A stretch of DNA of 64,000 bases, taken from contig ONMJ01000005.1 in the NCBI GenBank assembly GCA_900318955.1, forward strand, positions 46,269 to 110,268. The letters are read 5' to 3'. Position numbers and translations under genes: made by a program. This document shows positions 1-7,122 of this stretch, one piece after another; positions within the stretch are counted from its first letter, which is position 1, and each line of letters opens with the position of its first letter. The notes under the pieces are model-generated. The model was not told where the DNA came from. It searched no databases and was given only the letters and a program-made list of their open reading frames with translations. The stretch is from an uncultured Bacteroidales bacterium. Lineage in GTDB: Bacteria; Bacteroidota; Bacteroidia; Bacteroidales; UBA932.

Positions 1-2
1 AG

Positions 3-218
3 ATGGCTATTACCAGGAAGGGCTTGAAACTCATGATAATAGGCCTTCTCGTAATGATTGCCGGATTCATTCTCCTCTCCGGCGGAGGCAGCAAGGACCC
101 TCAGGTGTTCAATTATGACATGTTCGATTTCAGAAGACTTGTTGCAGCTCCGATAGTGATTATTTGCGGCATAGTCATCGAGATTGTTGCCATAATGGGC
201 AAATTCAAAGACAAATAA
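3..218 (+). CDS. DUF3098 family small membrane protein
   Basis: A 71-residue protein with two hydrophobic segments (about residues 10-27 and 48-66) separated by a conserved loop with an SGGGS turn followed by DPQVFN and FDFRR. These are hallmarks of DUF3098, a small inner-membrane family of Bacteroidetes with no known biochemical function. In the phylum it usually lies between ftsX and uppP, and here uppP follows after 5 nt, which suggests one envelope transcript; any ftsX would be outside the window. The ATG at position 3 gives a complete-looking protein of normal family length. The family call is from recognised motifs; no role can be read from the sequence. Confidence 0.85.
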   Translation: MAITRKGLKLMIIGLLVMIAGFILLSGGGSKDPQVFNYDMFDFRRLVAAPIVIICGIVIEIVAIMGKFKDK

Positions 219-223
219 AGCAT

Positions 224-1045
224 ATGGACTGGTGGCAAGCGATACTGCTCGGAATAGTCCAAGGACTTACCGAGTTCCTTCCCGTCTCCTCGTCGGGGCA
301 TCTGATGATTTTCCGTGAGCTCCTCGGCGTAGATGCGGAGGGCTTTCTGGATTTTACCGTCCTCGTTCACCTTGGCACTGTAATAAGCACTCTTGTAGTG
401 TTCTGGAAAGTGATTTGGTCCCTCCTAAAGGGCCTCTTCATGTTCAAATACAATGACGAGACCGACTACATCTGCAAGATTCTCGTTTCGATGATTCCGG
501 TAATGATTGTCGGCTTCTTCTTCAAGGACTTTGTTTCAGGCCTCTTCGGGGAGTCCATGACGGTCGTCGCCATCGCACTCCTTGTAACAGCCCTTCTCCT
601 ATTTTTCTCCGATGTGGCCTCCGGACCGCGCGGATGGGTAGGAACCAATACCCACAGGAACGGCATCTCATATCTCCAGGCATTCCTTGTCGGCATAGGC
701 CAGGCTTTCGCCGTCGTTCCGGGACTTTCCCGCTCTGGGACCACCATCGCTACAGGCCTCATGACCGGAGTGAGAAGGGAAAAAATGGCTCAGTTCTCCT
801 TCCTGATGGTTCTCATCCCAATCATCGGTGAGCAGTTCCTGGATATTGTCAAAAGCGTTTCAGAGACTGGACATTTCTTCAGCGGAGAAGTTAGCGGAAT
901 CTGCCTTGTACTAGGGTTCCTGGCCGCTTTTGCTTCCGGACTATTCGCCTGCAAGGCGATGGTCGCCCTCGTTAAAAAAGCCCGGCTCAGCTGGTTCGCC
1001 CTCTATTGCCTTATTGTCGCAATCCTTATTTTCATATTCAAATAA
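224..1045 (+). CDS. uppP: Undecaprenyl-diphosphatase UppP (BacA)
   Basis: Integral membrane phosphatase that converts undecaprenyl pyrophosphate to undecaprenyl phosphate, recycling the lipid carrier for peptidoglycan and O-antigen synthesis. The N-terminal motif GLTEFLPVSSSGHL and the second active-site motif GLSRSGTT are both present. The protein has 273 residues, normal for the family, with about eight hydrophobic helices. I chose the ATG at 224 because residue 1 then leads straight into the conserved MDWWQAILLGIVQGLTEF; an upstream in-frame ATG would add a polar tail overlapping the preceding gene. Its stop overlaps the next start (TAATG), so it is translationally coupled to the LpxH-like gene. 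Confidence 0.96.
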   Translation: MDWWQAILLGIVQGLTEFLPVSSSGHLMIFRELLGVDAEGFLDFTVLVHLGTVISTLVVFWKVIWSLLKGLFMFKYNDETDYICKILVSMIPVMIVGFFFKDFVSGLFGESMTVVAIALLVTALLLFFSDVASGPRGWVGTNTHRNGISYLQAFLVGIGQAFAVVPGLSRSGTTIATGLMTGVRREKMAQFSFLMVLIPIIGEQFLDIVKSVSETGHFFSGEVSGICLVLGFLAAFASGLFACKAMVALVKKARLSWFALYCLIVAILIFIFK

Positions 1046-1779
1046 TGGCAGAGCGGCACCTGACATACTTTGTCTCGGACGTCCACCTCGGACTGCAGGT
1101 AAAAGATGCCTCTAAGCGCGAGAAGCGTTTCATCTCTTTCTTAAAATCCATTCCCGTCGATGAGACAGAATCTCTTTACCTACTCGGAGATATCTGGGAC
1201 TTTTGGTACGAGTATAAAGAAGTTGTTCCAAAGGGATTCGTCCGCGTTTTCGCCGCCCTCAACGACCTTATGGATTCCGGAGTGAAGGTCTATTTCTTCC
1301 AGGGGAACCATGATATCTGGTCTTACTCATACTTCGAAGAGCTCGGAATGATTCGCTGCACCCAGCCGCACCTGGTGAGAATCGGAGATAAGAATTTCTG
1401 CCTCGGACATGGGGACGGCCTCGGCCCCGGGATGATCGGATATAAGATTATGCGATGGGCATTCCATAACAAAGTGCTGCAGAGAATGTTCTCTTCCCTC
1501 CACCCGCGCTGGGCCTTCACCATCGGCACCGGCTGGTCAAAAAGAAGCCGCCTTGCCAAGAACGAGGAGTATATCTTTAAAGGGAAAGAAGAGCCCCTCT
1601 ACCGCTTCTGCGAGGAATACATGAAAAAGAATTCTGTCGATATCTTCCTCTTCGGACACTATCATTGTCTCACCGACGTTCCCGTCGGAAACGCCCGTCT
1701 ACTGATAATGAAAGATTGGATGGACCGTGACTCATGGATTATCTTCGACTCCGAGGACGGGTCCATAAAGATTCACTAG
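1045..1779 (+). CDS. LpxH-like UDP-2,3-diacylglucosamine diphosphatase
   Basis: A 244-residue calcineurin-like metallophosphoesterase. The metal-binding motifs are in order: SDVHLG near the N terminus, GDIWDFW, GNHD, GHGD and a C-terminal FGHYH. This layout matches the LpxH-type UDP-2,3-diacylglucosamine pyrophosphatases that cleave the UDP-lipid to lipid X in lipid A synthesis; Bacteroidetes carry diverged members. The start overlaps the uppP stop by one base, so coupled expression with the lipid-carrier phosphatase is likely. The substrate assignment is by family only; a related phosphoesterase with another substrate is possible. Confidence 0.8.
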   Translation: MAERHLTYFVSDVHLGLQVKDASKREKRFISFLKSIPVDETESLYLLGDIWDFWYEYKEVVPKGFVRVFAALNDLMDSGVKVYFFQGNHDIWSYSYFEELGMIRCTQPHLVRIGDKNFCLGHGDGLGPGMIGYKIMRWAFHNKVLQRMFSSLHPRWAFTIGTGWSKRSRLAKNEEYIFKGKEEPLYRFCEEYMKKNSVDIFLFGHYHCLTDVPVGNARLLIMKDWMDRDSWIIFDSEDGSIKIH

Positions 1780-2519
1780 TCGCCTTTATAATAATCAGGG
1801 ACTTTCACCTCCGGAGGATCTTCCCAGAAGATTGACCAGTAGAGTCGCTTGAAAGTGCCGTTTTTCCACATCTGCACGAGCTCTTCCAGGTCCCTGTCCG
1901 CTCCTTCCGGATCGTACTGGGACTTGAGGTCATTGTCGAAAATCTTAGCCACGCCCTGCCAGAACGCAGCGGCAATGCCGTTTTTATACTCTTTAATTAT
2001 AGAATATGACGACTGACTGGTCTCGCGGTCAATGAGTTTAAGGAGAACTCCTCCCTGAGAGATTGTCATGTGCCGGAGCGCGCCCTCAAAATCGGCGAAA
2101 AGGTGCTTCTGGACCTCTGTCATGTATCGATCGCGCTGGAAACGGTTCATCTTGTCCGCTTCTATGGTGCTGTCGATTTTATGCTGGAGACTTGCAGCCG
2201 CTTCGGCATATGGATATACTTTGGCGAAGTTATAGACCAGTTTATAGTATTTCCTCCAATCCTTGTCAGACCTCTTTCCATGACCGAAAATCCATACCGG
2301 ATCTATGGTGTCATAAAAAGTTGTATCGCCGTTCTCAACCCTGTAGGTGAGGTAGCCGCCCTTTGAAGTCGAGGCGTCGGAGAAGATCTCCTTACGTGCA
2401 AGGGCTTCCCTCTGCTCCTTCGCCCTTTTCATGGCCTCGCGAATATGGTTCTGACCGAATGAGACCGTCGAAACGAGCAGGAGGAGAGAGACGAAAATAT
2501 ATTTGAATGCCTTTTTCAC
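1776..2519 (-). CDS. DUF4294 family secreted protein
   Basis: A 247-residue protein with a signal peptide (basic start, then a hydrophobic run FVSLLLLVSTVSFG, probable cleavage near QNH). The mature part holds the DUF4294 signature around DPVWIFG and the motif WRKYYKLVYNFAKVYPYA. The family is Bacteroidetes-specific and of unknown function. The only start that preserves the signal peptide is GTG at 2519. A strong -7 box lies just six bases upstream of this GTG, so the mRNA may be nearly leaderless. The stop overlaps the end of the convergent LpxH-like gene by four bases. Confidence 0.8.
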   Translation of the reverse strand: MKKAFKYIFVSLLLLVSTVSFGQNHIREAMKRAKEQREALARKEIFSDASTSKGGYLTYRVENGDTTFYDTIDPVWIFGHGKRSDKDWRKYYKLVYNFAKVYPYAEAAASLQHKIDSTIEADKMNRFQRDRYMTEVQKHLFADFEGALRHMTISQGGVLLKLIDRETSQSSYSIIKEYKNGIAAAFWQGVAKIFDNDLKSQYDPEGADRDLEELVQMWKNGTFKRLYWSIFWEDPPEVKVPDYYKGD

Positions 2520-2525
2520 AGTCTG

Positions 2526-2558
2526 CAAAGTTATAAACAGGAGTGAATTATTGCAAAA
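2526..2558 (-). promoter_or_regulatory. Bacteroidetes promoter for the DUF4294 gene
   Basis: Read on the minus strand: a perfect -7 box TAACTTTG (2526-2533) and a -33 element TTTTG (2554-2558) separated by exactly 20 nt, matching the vegetative sigma consensus of the phylum. The G of the -7 box is six bases from the GTG start, implying a 5' leader of only a few nucleotides. Confidence 0.75.
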
Positions 2559-2598
2559 TTCTCGCCATTTAATTATTTTGCAACAAAATACCGAGAAT

Positions 2599-4440
2599 AT
2601 GGGCAACTTGTACAGAGCCCGGATTGAGGCAATCCGGGAAATGATGAGAGAACACGGGTGGGATGCAGTAGTGCTCAGCGGAAGCGATCCCCACTCCAGC
2701 GAATATCCCGCCGAGCGGTGGAAACAGGTCGAATGGATTTCCGGCTTCACAGGAGAGGCCGGGGATATTGTGATTACCCTTGACCATGCCGGCCTATGGA
2801 CAGATACCCGGTATTTCATTCAAGCGTCCCGTCAACTCTTTGGGACGGGGATCGAGCTCCATAAATTGCGCATTCCAGAGGCCGTCCCCATCCCAGAGTG
2901 GCTTGCCGCAGAGGACTTTCCCTCTGCCGGTGAGACAGTGACAATTGCTGTAGACGGCCTTTGCCAAAGTGTCTCCGCCATTGACAACATCTCCTCCGCC
3001 TTCGAAAGCGAGGGGAAAGATGTGACAATAATAAGCGTTCCTGACCTTATATCCGGCCTTTGGAAAGACCGCCCGGAAATCCCCGTGAGCCCTGTTATCA
3101 CCCTCGGAGACGAAGAAGTCGGAGAATCGAGGGAGAAAAAGCTCATCTGGATAAGGAAGTTCCTGATGGCCAAGGGTTGCGATGCAATTCTTCTTTCCTC
3201 CCTGGACGAGATAGCTTGGCTTCTCAATGTCCGCGGAAGCGATATTGAGTATAATCCTCTCGTCATCTCGTACCTTCTCGTAACGATGGAGACGGCGGAA
3301 TGGTATGTCAGAAAGTATCCATTCACTGCCCCGGACGAAGAAAGCAAAGACAGCTTCTACGAGATAGCTGCCGACGGAGTAGTAATCAAAGACTACTCCG
3401 ACCTAGAATTGACTCTTGGAGGAATGCTGGAGATTGAATCCCTTGAAAGGATATTCGTCGACCCTTCGACGCTCAACTATCACGTATATAAATTACTGCT
3501 TGACAACGGATTGGGAGCATCAGTCGCGGAAGGTCCTTCGCCGGTGCCTCTCCGGAAATCGGTAAAGAACAAAGTAGAGATCGATGGTATGAGAGAAGCC
3601 CATCTGGAGGATGGCATTGCAATGGAAAAATTCCTATGGTGGCTTGAAAATCAATTGGTTCTAGGAGAAAGAATTGACGAGTGGGATGCGGCGAGAAAAC
3701 TAGACAGCCTCCGCGCCCAGATTCCCGGATACCGAGGAAATAGCTTCGAAACCATCTCCGCCTACGGAGAAAACGCCGCTCTGCCCCACTATGTCACCCC
3801 AAGGACCGGCTCTGCTATCCTCGAAAGGCGAGGCCTCTACCTGGTTGATTCAGGAGGACAGTATCTGTTTGGGACAACTGATCTTACCAGAACCATCCCC
3901 TTAGGCCCTTGCTCTGCCCTTGAAAAAGAGGATTATACGCTTGTCCTTAAGGGACATATCGACCTTGCCAAAGCCGTCTTTCCGAAAGGGACTGCCGGCT
4001 GCCAGATTGACGCTCTCGCCCGCAACCCCCTGTGGGCGGCGAAACGTAATTTCGGCCATGGGACAGGACATGGGGTCGGGTACTTCCTATGCGTCCATGA
4101 AGGGCCGCAGGACATACGGCAGAATTTCAATTCACAACCTTTGCTTCCCGGAATGATAACTTCCGACGAACCCGGAATCTACAGAGAGGGCTTTCACGGC
4201 GTCCGGCACGAGAACCTCCTTCTCTGTCGCGAAGAAGGGACCAATGAGTTTGGATCATGGCTGTCCTTCGAGACCCTGACCCTTTGCCACTACGACACAT
4301 CGGCTATTGTCCCTGGGCTTCTTTCCGAAGAGGAAAAAGACTGGCTGAATGCATATAACGAAAGGGTTTTCCGCACATTGTCTCCCTCTCTTCCCGGCGA
4401 AATTTCCCGCTGGCTGAGAGAAAAAACAAAAAATATTTAG
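2599..4440 (+). CDS. Xaa-Pro aminopeptidase (M24B, three-domain aminopeptidase P)
   Basis: A 613-residue cytosolic metallopeptidase releasing N-terminal residues preceding proline. Two creatinase-like N-terminal domains (about 1-300) precede a pita-bread M24 catalytic domain. The metal ligands are visible: both aspartates of DSGGQYLFGTTD, the histidine of GHGTGHGVGYF, and the glutamates of SDEPGIYREG and VRHENL. The ATG at 2599 begins the conserved N-terminal domain; an in-frame upstream start would run into the divergent promoter region. The stop lies directly before a glutathione-peroxidase remnant. Length and ligands indicate an intact enzyme. Confidence 0.92.
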   Translation: MGNLYRARIEAIREMMREHGWDAVVLSGSDPHSSEYPAERWKQVEWISGFTGEAGDIVITLDHAGLWTDTRYFIQASRQLFGTGIELHKLRIPEAVPIPEWLAAEDFPSAGETVTIAVDGLCQSVSAIDNISSAFESEGKDVTIISVPDLISGLWKDRPEIPVSPVITLGDEEVGESREKKLIWIRKFLMAKGCDAILLSSLDEIAWLLNVRGSDIEYNPLVISYLLVTMETAEWYVRKYPFTAPDEESKDSFYEIAADGVVIKDYSDLELTLGGMLEIESLERIFVDPSTLNYHVYKLLLDNGLGASVAEGPSPVPLRKSVKNKVEIDGMREAHLEDGIAMEKFLWWLENQLVLGERIDEWDAARKLDSLRAQIPGYRGNSFETISAYGENAALPHYVTPRTGSAILERRGLYLVDSGGQYLFGTTDLTRTIPLGPCSALEKEDYTLVLKGHIDLAKAVFPKGTAGCQIDALARNPLWAAKRNFGHGTGHGVGYFLCVHEGPQDIRQNFNSQPLLPGMITSDEPGIYREGFHGVRHENLLLCREEGTNEFGSWLSFETLTLCHYDTSAIVPGLLSEEEKDWLNAYNERVFRTLSPSLPGEISRWLREKTKNI

Positions 4441-4444
4441 ATAA

Positions 4445-4630
4445 ATCGCTTGCGACAAGTTCGCCCACCAGGAGCCCGGCACCAACGAGGAGATTGCAGA
4501 ATTCTGCAGGATCAATCATGGTGTGACCTTCCCGCTGATGGCGAAAATCAGAGATGGAGAAACTGTGCGCCGTTTCGCTCCTACCGATACTCCCGAGTCC
4601 TTCGAGAAAGATATTGTCAGCCTGCTTTAA
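4445..4630 (+). pseudogene. Glutathione peroxidase remnant
   Basis: Translation from 4445 gives IACDKFAHQEPGTNEEIAEF and continues with a GVTFPLMAKI segment, then jumps to RRFAPTDTPESFEKDI and a stop at 4628. These are the middle and C-terminal signatures of the glutathione/thiol peroxidase (BtuE/BsaA) family. The N-terminal half with the catalytic Cys/Sec is absent, an in-frame stop precedes the fragment, and the segment normally lying between the two signatures (the Trp-containing WNFTKF part) is deleted. It sits directly behind the aminopeptidase P stop and overlaps the convergent trpB stop by a few bases. I interpret it as a decayed gene, not an expressed protein. Confidence 0.8.
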
Positions 4631-5991
4631 GCATTCAGCTCGTCTGCATCCTTGATGAAGCGGGCGATATCAGCGTCAGAAACAGTATAGTCCTGAAGGT
4701 TCCCCTCAAGGTACTGGTCGTAAGCGCTCATATCGACAAATCCATGACCGGAGAGGTTGAAGAGAATTGTCTTCGCCTCGCCGGTTTCCTTGCACTTAAG
4801 GGCCTCGCGGACTGTCGCAGCGATTGCATGGCAGCTCTCGGGTGCGGGAATGATTCCCTCCGTCTGAGCGAAGAGGATACCTGCCTTGAAGCTCTCATTC
4901 TGCTGAATATCAACTGCTTCCATAAATCCATCCTTCATCAGTTGGGACATAATTACACCTGCTCCATGATAGCGAAGACCGCCGGCATGGATATTGGCAG
5001 GCTTGAAACCATGGCCGAGAGTGTACATCGGTAGAAGCGGAGTGAGTCCGGCCTCATCGCCGAAGTCATACTCGAATTTTCCCCTGGTAAGCTTCGGACA
5101 AGCCGAAGGTTCGGCTGCGATGAACCGAGTCTTCTTGCCTTCAAGAATATTGTGTCTCATGAACGGATAAGCGATGCCGCTGAAGTTGGAACCTCCTCCA
5201 AAACAAGCGATTACCATATCAGGATACTCGCCTGCCATCGCCATCTGCTTCTCGGCCTCAAGGCCGATAATGGTCTGGTGGAGACATACATGATTGAGGA
5301 CCGAACCAAGGGTATATTTACAATTCGGAGTGGTCACTGCCAGCTCGATAGCCTCGGAAATCGCACATCCAAGGGATCCGTTGTCATTGGGGTTGCGGGT
5401 GATTATATCTTTTCCGGCACGGGTGGACATGGACGGAGAAGGGGTAATCGCCGCACCGAAGGTCTGCATTATAGATCGGCGATAAGGCTTCTGGTTGTAA
5501 CTGATTTTCACCATATAGACGGCACATTCAAGGCCGAACTTCTTTGCGGCATAGGAAAGGGCGCCTCCCCACTGGCCAGCACCGGTCTCTGTGGTAATAT
5601 TGGTAATTCCCTGCTGCTTGGCATAATAGGCCTGAGCAAGTGCGGAATTGAGCTTATGCGACCCGGCGGGACTGACACTCTCGTTTTTGAAATAAATATG
5701 GGCGGGGGTGCCGAGAGCCTCTTCGAGCTCATAAGCCCTCACAAGAGGGGTGCTGCGATAATAGGTGTACTGCTCGAGAACCGGCTCAGGAATATCTATC
5801 CACTCATGGGTGGTATCGAGCTCCTGATTGGCACACTGCTCGCAAAAAATAGGATAGAGGTCTGACGCTTTCAAAGGTTCCCGCGTAGCAGGATTAAGGA
5901 TGGGGAGAGGCTTGTTGGGCATAATCGCCTGGATGTTGAACCATTGAGATGGAATCTCGCTCTCGGGGAGAATGAATTTTTTCTGTCTCAT
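4627..5991 (-). CDS. trpB: TrpB2-type tryptophan synthase beta chain
   Basis: A 454-residue pyridoxal-phosphate enzyme joining L-serine and indole to make tryptophan. The PLP lysine lies in SPAGSHKLNSA, followed by ETGAGQWGGALSYAAKKFG and the phosphate-binding loop CFGGGSNFSG. The long N-terminal extension (about 75 residues before YRSTPLVRAYELE) and overall length identify the TrpB2 subgroup, which lacks the canonical TrpA-contacting region and often stands alone. No other trp gene is in the window. Upstream lies a leader peptide with tandem Trp codons plus an attenuator, which supports a real role in tryptophan supply, for example indole rescue. An alternative is a TrpB2 with serine or phosphoserine specificity. 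Confidence 0.93.
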   Translation of the reverse strand: MRQKKFILPESEIPSQWFNIQAIMPNKPLPILNPATREPLKASDLYPIFCEQCANQELDTTHEWIDIPEPVLEQYTYYRSTPLVRAYELEEALGTPAHIYFKNESVSPAGSHKLNSALAQAYYAKQQGITNITTETGAGQWGGALSYAAKKFGLECAVYMVKISYNQKPYRRSIMQTFGAAITPSPSMSTRAGKDIITRNPNDNGSLGCAISEAIELAVTTPNCKYTLGSVLNHVCLHQTIIGLEAEKQMAMAGEYPDMVIACFGGGSNFSGIAYPFMRHNILEGKKTRFIAAEPSACPKLTRGKFEYDFGDEAGLTPLLPMYTLGHGFKPANIHAGGLRYHGAGVIMSQLMKDGFMEAVDIQQNESFKAGILFAQTEGIIPAPESCHAIAATVREALKCKETGEAKTILFNLSGHGFVDMSAYDQYLEGNLQDYTVSDADIARFIKDADELNA

Positions 5992-6029
5992 AATCGTTTG
6001 TTATTGAAGTAATTTTAGTTTCCGAGTAC

Positions 6030-6062
6030 AAAAAAGCGGCACGCTGTAAGTCAACGTGCCGC
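6030..6062 (-). terminator. Attenuator terminator of the trpB leader
   Basis: On the minus strand, an 8-bp GC-rich stem GCGGCACG/CGTGCCGC (6055-6062 with 6036-6043) closes an 11-nt loop and is followed by six T residues (6035-6030), a textbook intrinsic terminator. It lies about 40 nt upstream of the trpB ATG, so termination here would prevent trpB transcription. Its loop and the base of its 3' arm are complementary to an upstream leader segment, which makes it a conditional terminator. Confidence 0.85.
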
Positions 6063-6108
6063 TTTTATATTGCATACGGTGATACGACTTACAGCTATAG
6101 ACTGCAAG
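6043..6108 (-). promoter_or_regulatory. Mutually exclusive leader hairpins (trp attenuation)
   Basis: Minus-strand segment 1, CTTGCAG (6102-6108), overlaps the end of the leader peptide and can pair with segment 2, CTGTAAG (6088-6094). Segment 2, extended to GCTGTAAGTC (6086-6095), is perfectly complementary over 10 nt to segment 3, GACTTACAGC (6043-6052), in the loop and 3' arm of the terminator. The 2:3 pairing encloses the 5' arm of the terminator, so it acts as an antiterminator. A ribosome stalled at the Trp codons would cover segment 1 and favour 2:3; one reaching the stop would cover segment 2 and allow termination. Confidence 0.8.
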
Positions 6109-6142
6109 CGCGCCACCAATTGTTGTTCAATACATTACGCAT
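6095..6142 (-). CDS. trpL: Trp leader peptide
   Basis: A 15-codon open frame, MRNVLNNNWWRACSL, ending in TAG, located between a promoter and the attenuator hairpin of trpB. Two consecutive TGG codons (6113-6118) sit just before pairing segment 1, exactly where a stalled ribosome would alter leader folding. Tryptophan is rare, so WW in a 15-codon frame at this position is unlikely by chance. It is too short for ordinary gene finding. No database comparison was possible; function as a regulatory leader is inferred from architecture. Confidence 0.82.
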   Translation of the reverse strand: MRNVLNNNWWRACSL

Positions 6143-6150
6143 ACTACTTG

Positions 6151-6181
6151 CAAATATTGAGATTAAAAATCATATATGCAA
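6151..6181 (-). promoter_or_regulatory. Promoter for trpL-trpB
   Basis: Minus strand: AATATTTG (6151-6158, seven of eight matches to TAnnTTTG) with TTG (6179-6181) 20 nt upstream. The leader-peptide ATG starts eight bases after the -7 box, so the leader transcript has almost no untranslated 5' end. Confidence 0.6.
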
Positions 6182-6236
6182 GGTTTTTTTCATTTTTTTA
6201 ATAGCGGAAAAATTATGATTGTTGAGAGAAACGAAT

Positions 6237-6244
6237 TATATTTG
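6237..6244 (+). promoter_or_regulatory. -7 box of the sdhC promoter
   Basis: A perfect TATATTTG (TAnnTTTG) lies 41 nt before the sdhC ATG. TTG triplets occur at 6219-6224, but the -33 spacing is not ideal. Confidence 0.55.
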
Positions 6245-6285
6245 CATACTTGAAACAAATCTGAAACAAGCAAATAGTTATTATA

Positions 6286-7026
6286 ATGGCGAATTTTCTC
6301 ACATCTTCTATCGGAAAGAAGTTCATCCAGAGCATAAGTGGAGCTTTCCTTATCCTCTTCCTTAGTCTTCACGGCGTAATTAACTTCTTCTCTGTCATCG
6401 ACACATTCAATGGCAAATACGGAGTTTCCGCCCTCGACGACAAACTCTTCTCTGCAGGCGACGGACTCTACAAGCTAGGGTGCGATTTCATGTCCACTCC
6501 TATCATCGACATCATGGTCCCCATCCTCGCCCTCGGCTTCCTTATCCATATCTGCTATGGTATTTACCTCTCTGTAGAGAACTACAAGAAGAGAGGCGGT
6601 GTCAAGAGATATGAGGTAGCCAGCAAGGCAAAGGCTGATTCCTGGTCTGCAAAGAACATGTTCGTTCTCGGTATCATTATTCTTGGACTTCTCGCCTTCC
6701 ATCTCTCCCATTTCTGGGCTAAGATGCAGCTTCAGGAGTTCATGGGTAAAGAAGCCATCAACAACCCCTATGCCCTCCTCAACCAGACCTTCGGCAACAT
6801 CTGGATGCTCATCTTCTACATTATCTGGTTTGTTGCTCTCTGGCTCCATCTGAACCACGGTTTCTGGAGTATGTTCCAGTCTATCGGTTGGAACAACAAG
6901 AACTGGCTCAAGAGGCTCAAAGTTATCAGCGTCATAGTAAGCTCTCTGATCGTTCTCCTCTTTGTAGCTTCTGCTATCAACGCCTATCTTCAGGCAAATT
7001 TCATCCACTCTCCTCTGACTCTTTAG
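6286..7026 (+). CDS. sdhC: Succinate dehydrogenase/fumarate reductase cytochrome b subunit
   Basis: A 246-residue membrane protein of the Bacteroidetes/epsilonproteobacterial cytochrome b558 family that anchors succinate:quinone oxidoreductase and binds two haems. Five hydrophobic helices are visible. Conserved histidines lie in SLHGVINF, FLIHICYGIY, AFHLSHFW and WLHLNHGFWS, consistent with bis-His haem ligation. The start context MANFLTSSIGKKFIQSISGAFL is typical of the family. Normally sdhA and sdhB follow at once; here a terminator hairpin and pyrH follow instead, so the catalytic subunits must be elsewhere or lost. Family call is firm. Confidence 0.92.
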   Translation: MANFLTSSIGKKFIQSISGAFLILFLSLHGVINFFSVIDTFNGKYGVSALDDKLFSAGDGLYKLGCDFMSTPIIDIMVPILALGFLIHICYGIYLSVENYKKRGGVKRYEVASKAKADSWSAKNMFVLGIIILGLLAFHLSHFWAKMQLQEFMGKEAINNPYALLNQTFGNIWMLIFYIIWFVALWLHLNHGFWSMFQSIGWNNKNWLKRLKVISVIVSSLIVLLFVASAINAYLQANFIHSPLTL

Positions 7027-7052
7027 GAGAGAGCCCGGACATGTAATATATT

Positions 7053-7089
7053 CCGTGGAAAGCGTAAAAGCTTTTCACGGATTTTCATT
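7053..7089 (+). terminator. Terminator after sdhC
   Basis: An 11-bp inverted repeat, CCGTGGAAAGC (7053-7063) and GCTTTTCACGG (7070-7080) with one G-T wobble and a 6-nt loop, is followed by a T-rich stretch. It closes the sdhC unit just upstream of the pyrH promoter, supporting sdhC as a monocistron. Confidence 0.7.
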
Positions 7090-7096
7090 ATATTTG
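7089..7096 (+). promoter_or_regulatory. -7 box of the pyrH-frr promoter
   Basis: A perfect TATATTTG 26 nt before the pyrH ATG and immediately after the sdhC terminator; no clear -33 element. Confidence 0.55.
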
Positions 7097-7122
7097 CAAG
7101 AATAGCGAAACAAAGTGGATAT

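Noticed and set aside
5152-5865. A 237-codon plus-strand frame over trpB.
   Set aside because: Fully antisense to the conserved TrpB2 coding sequence and without family motifs.
6036-6066. The trp attenuator hairpin as a plus-strand terminator.
   Set aside because: The stem also has TTTTAT on the plus strand, but there is no plus-strand gene ending nearby; the minus-strand leader context explains it fully.
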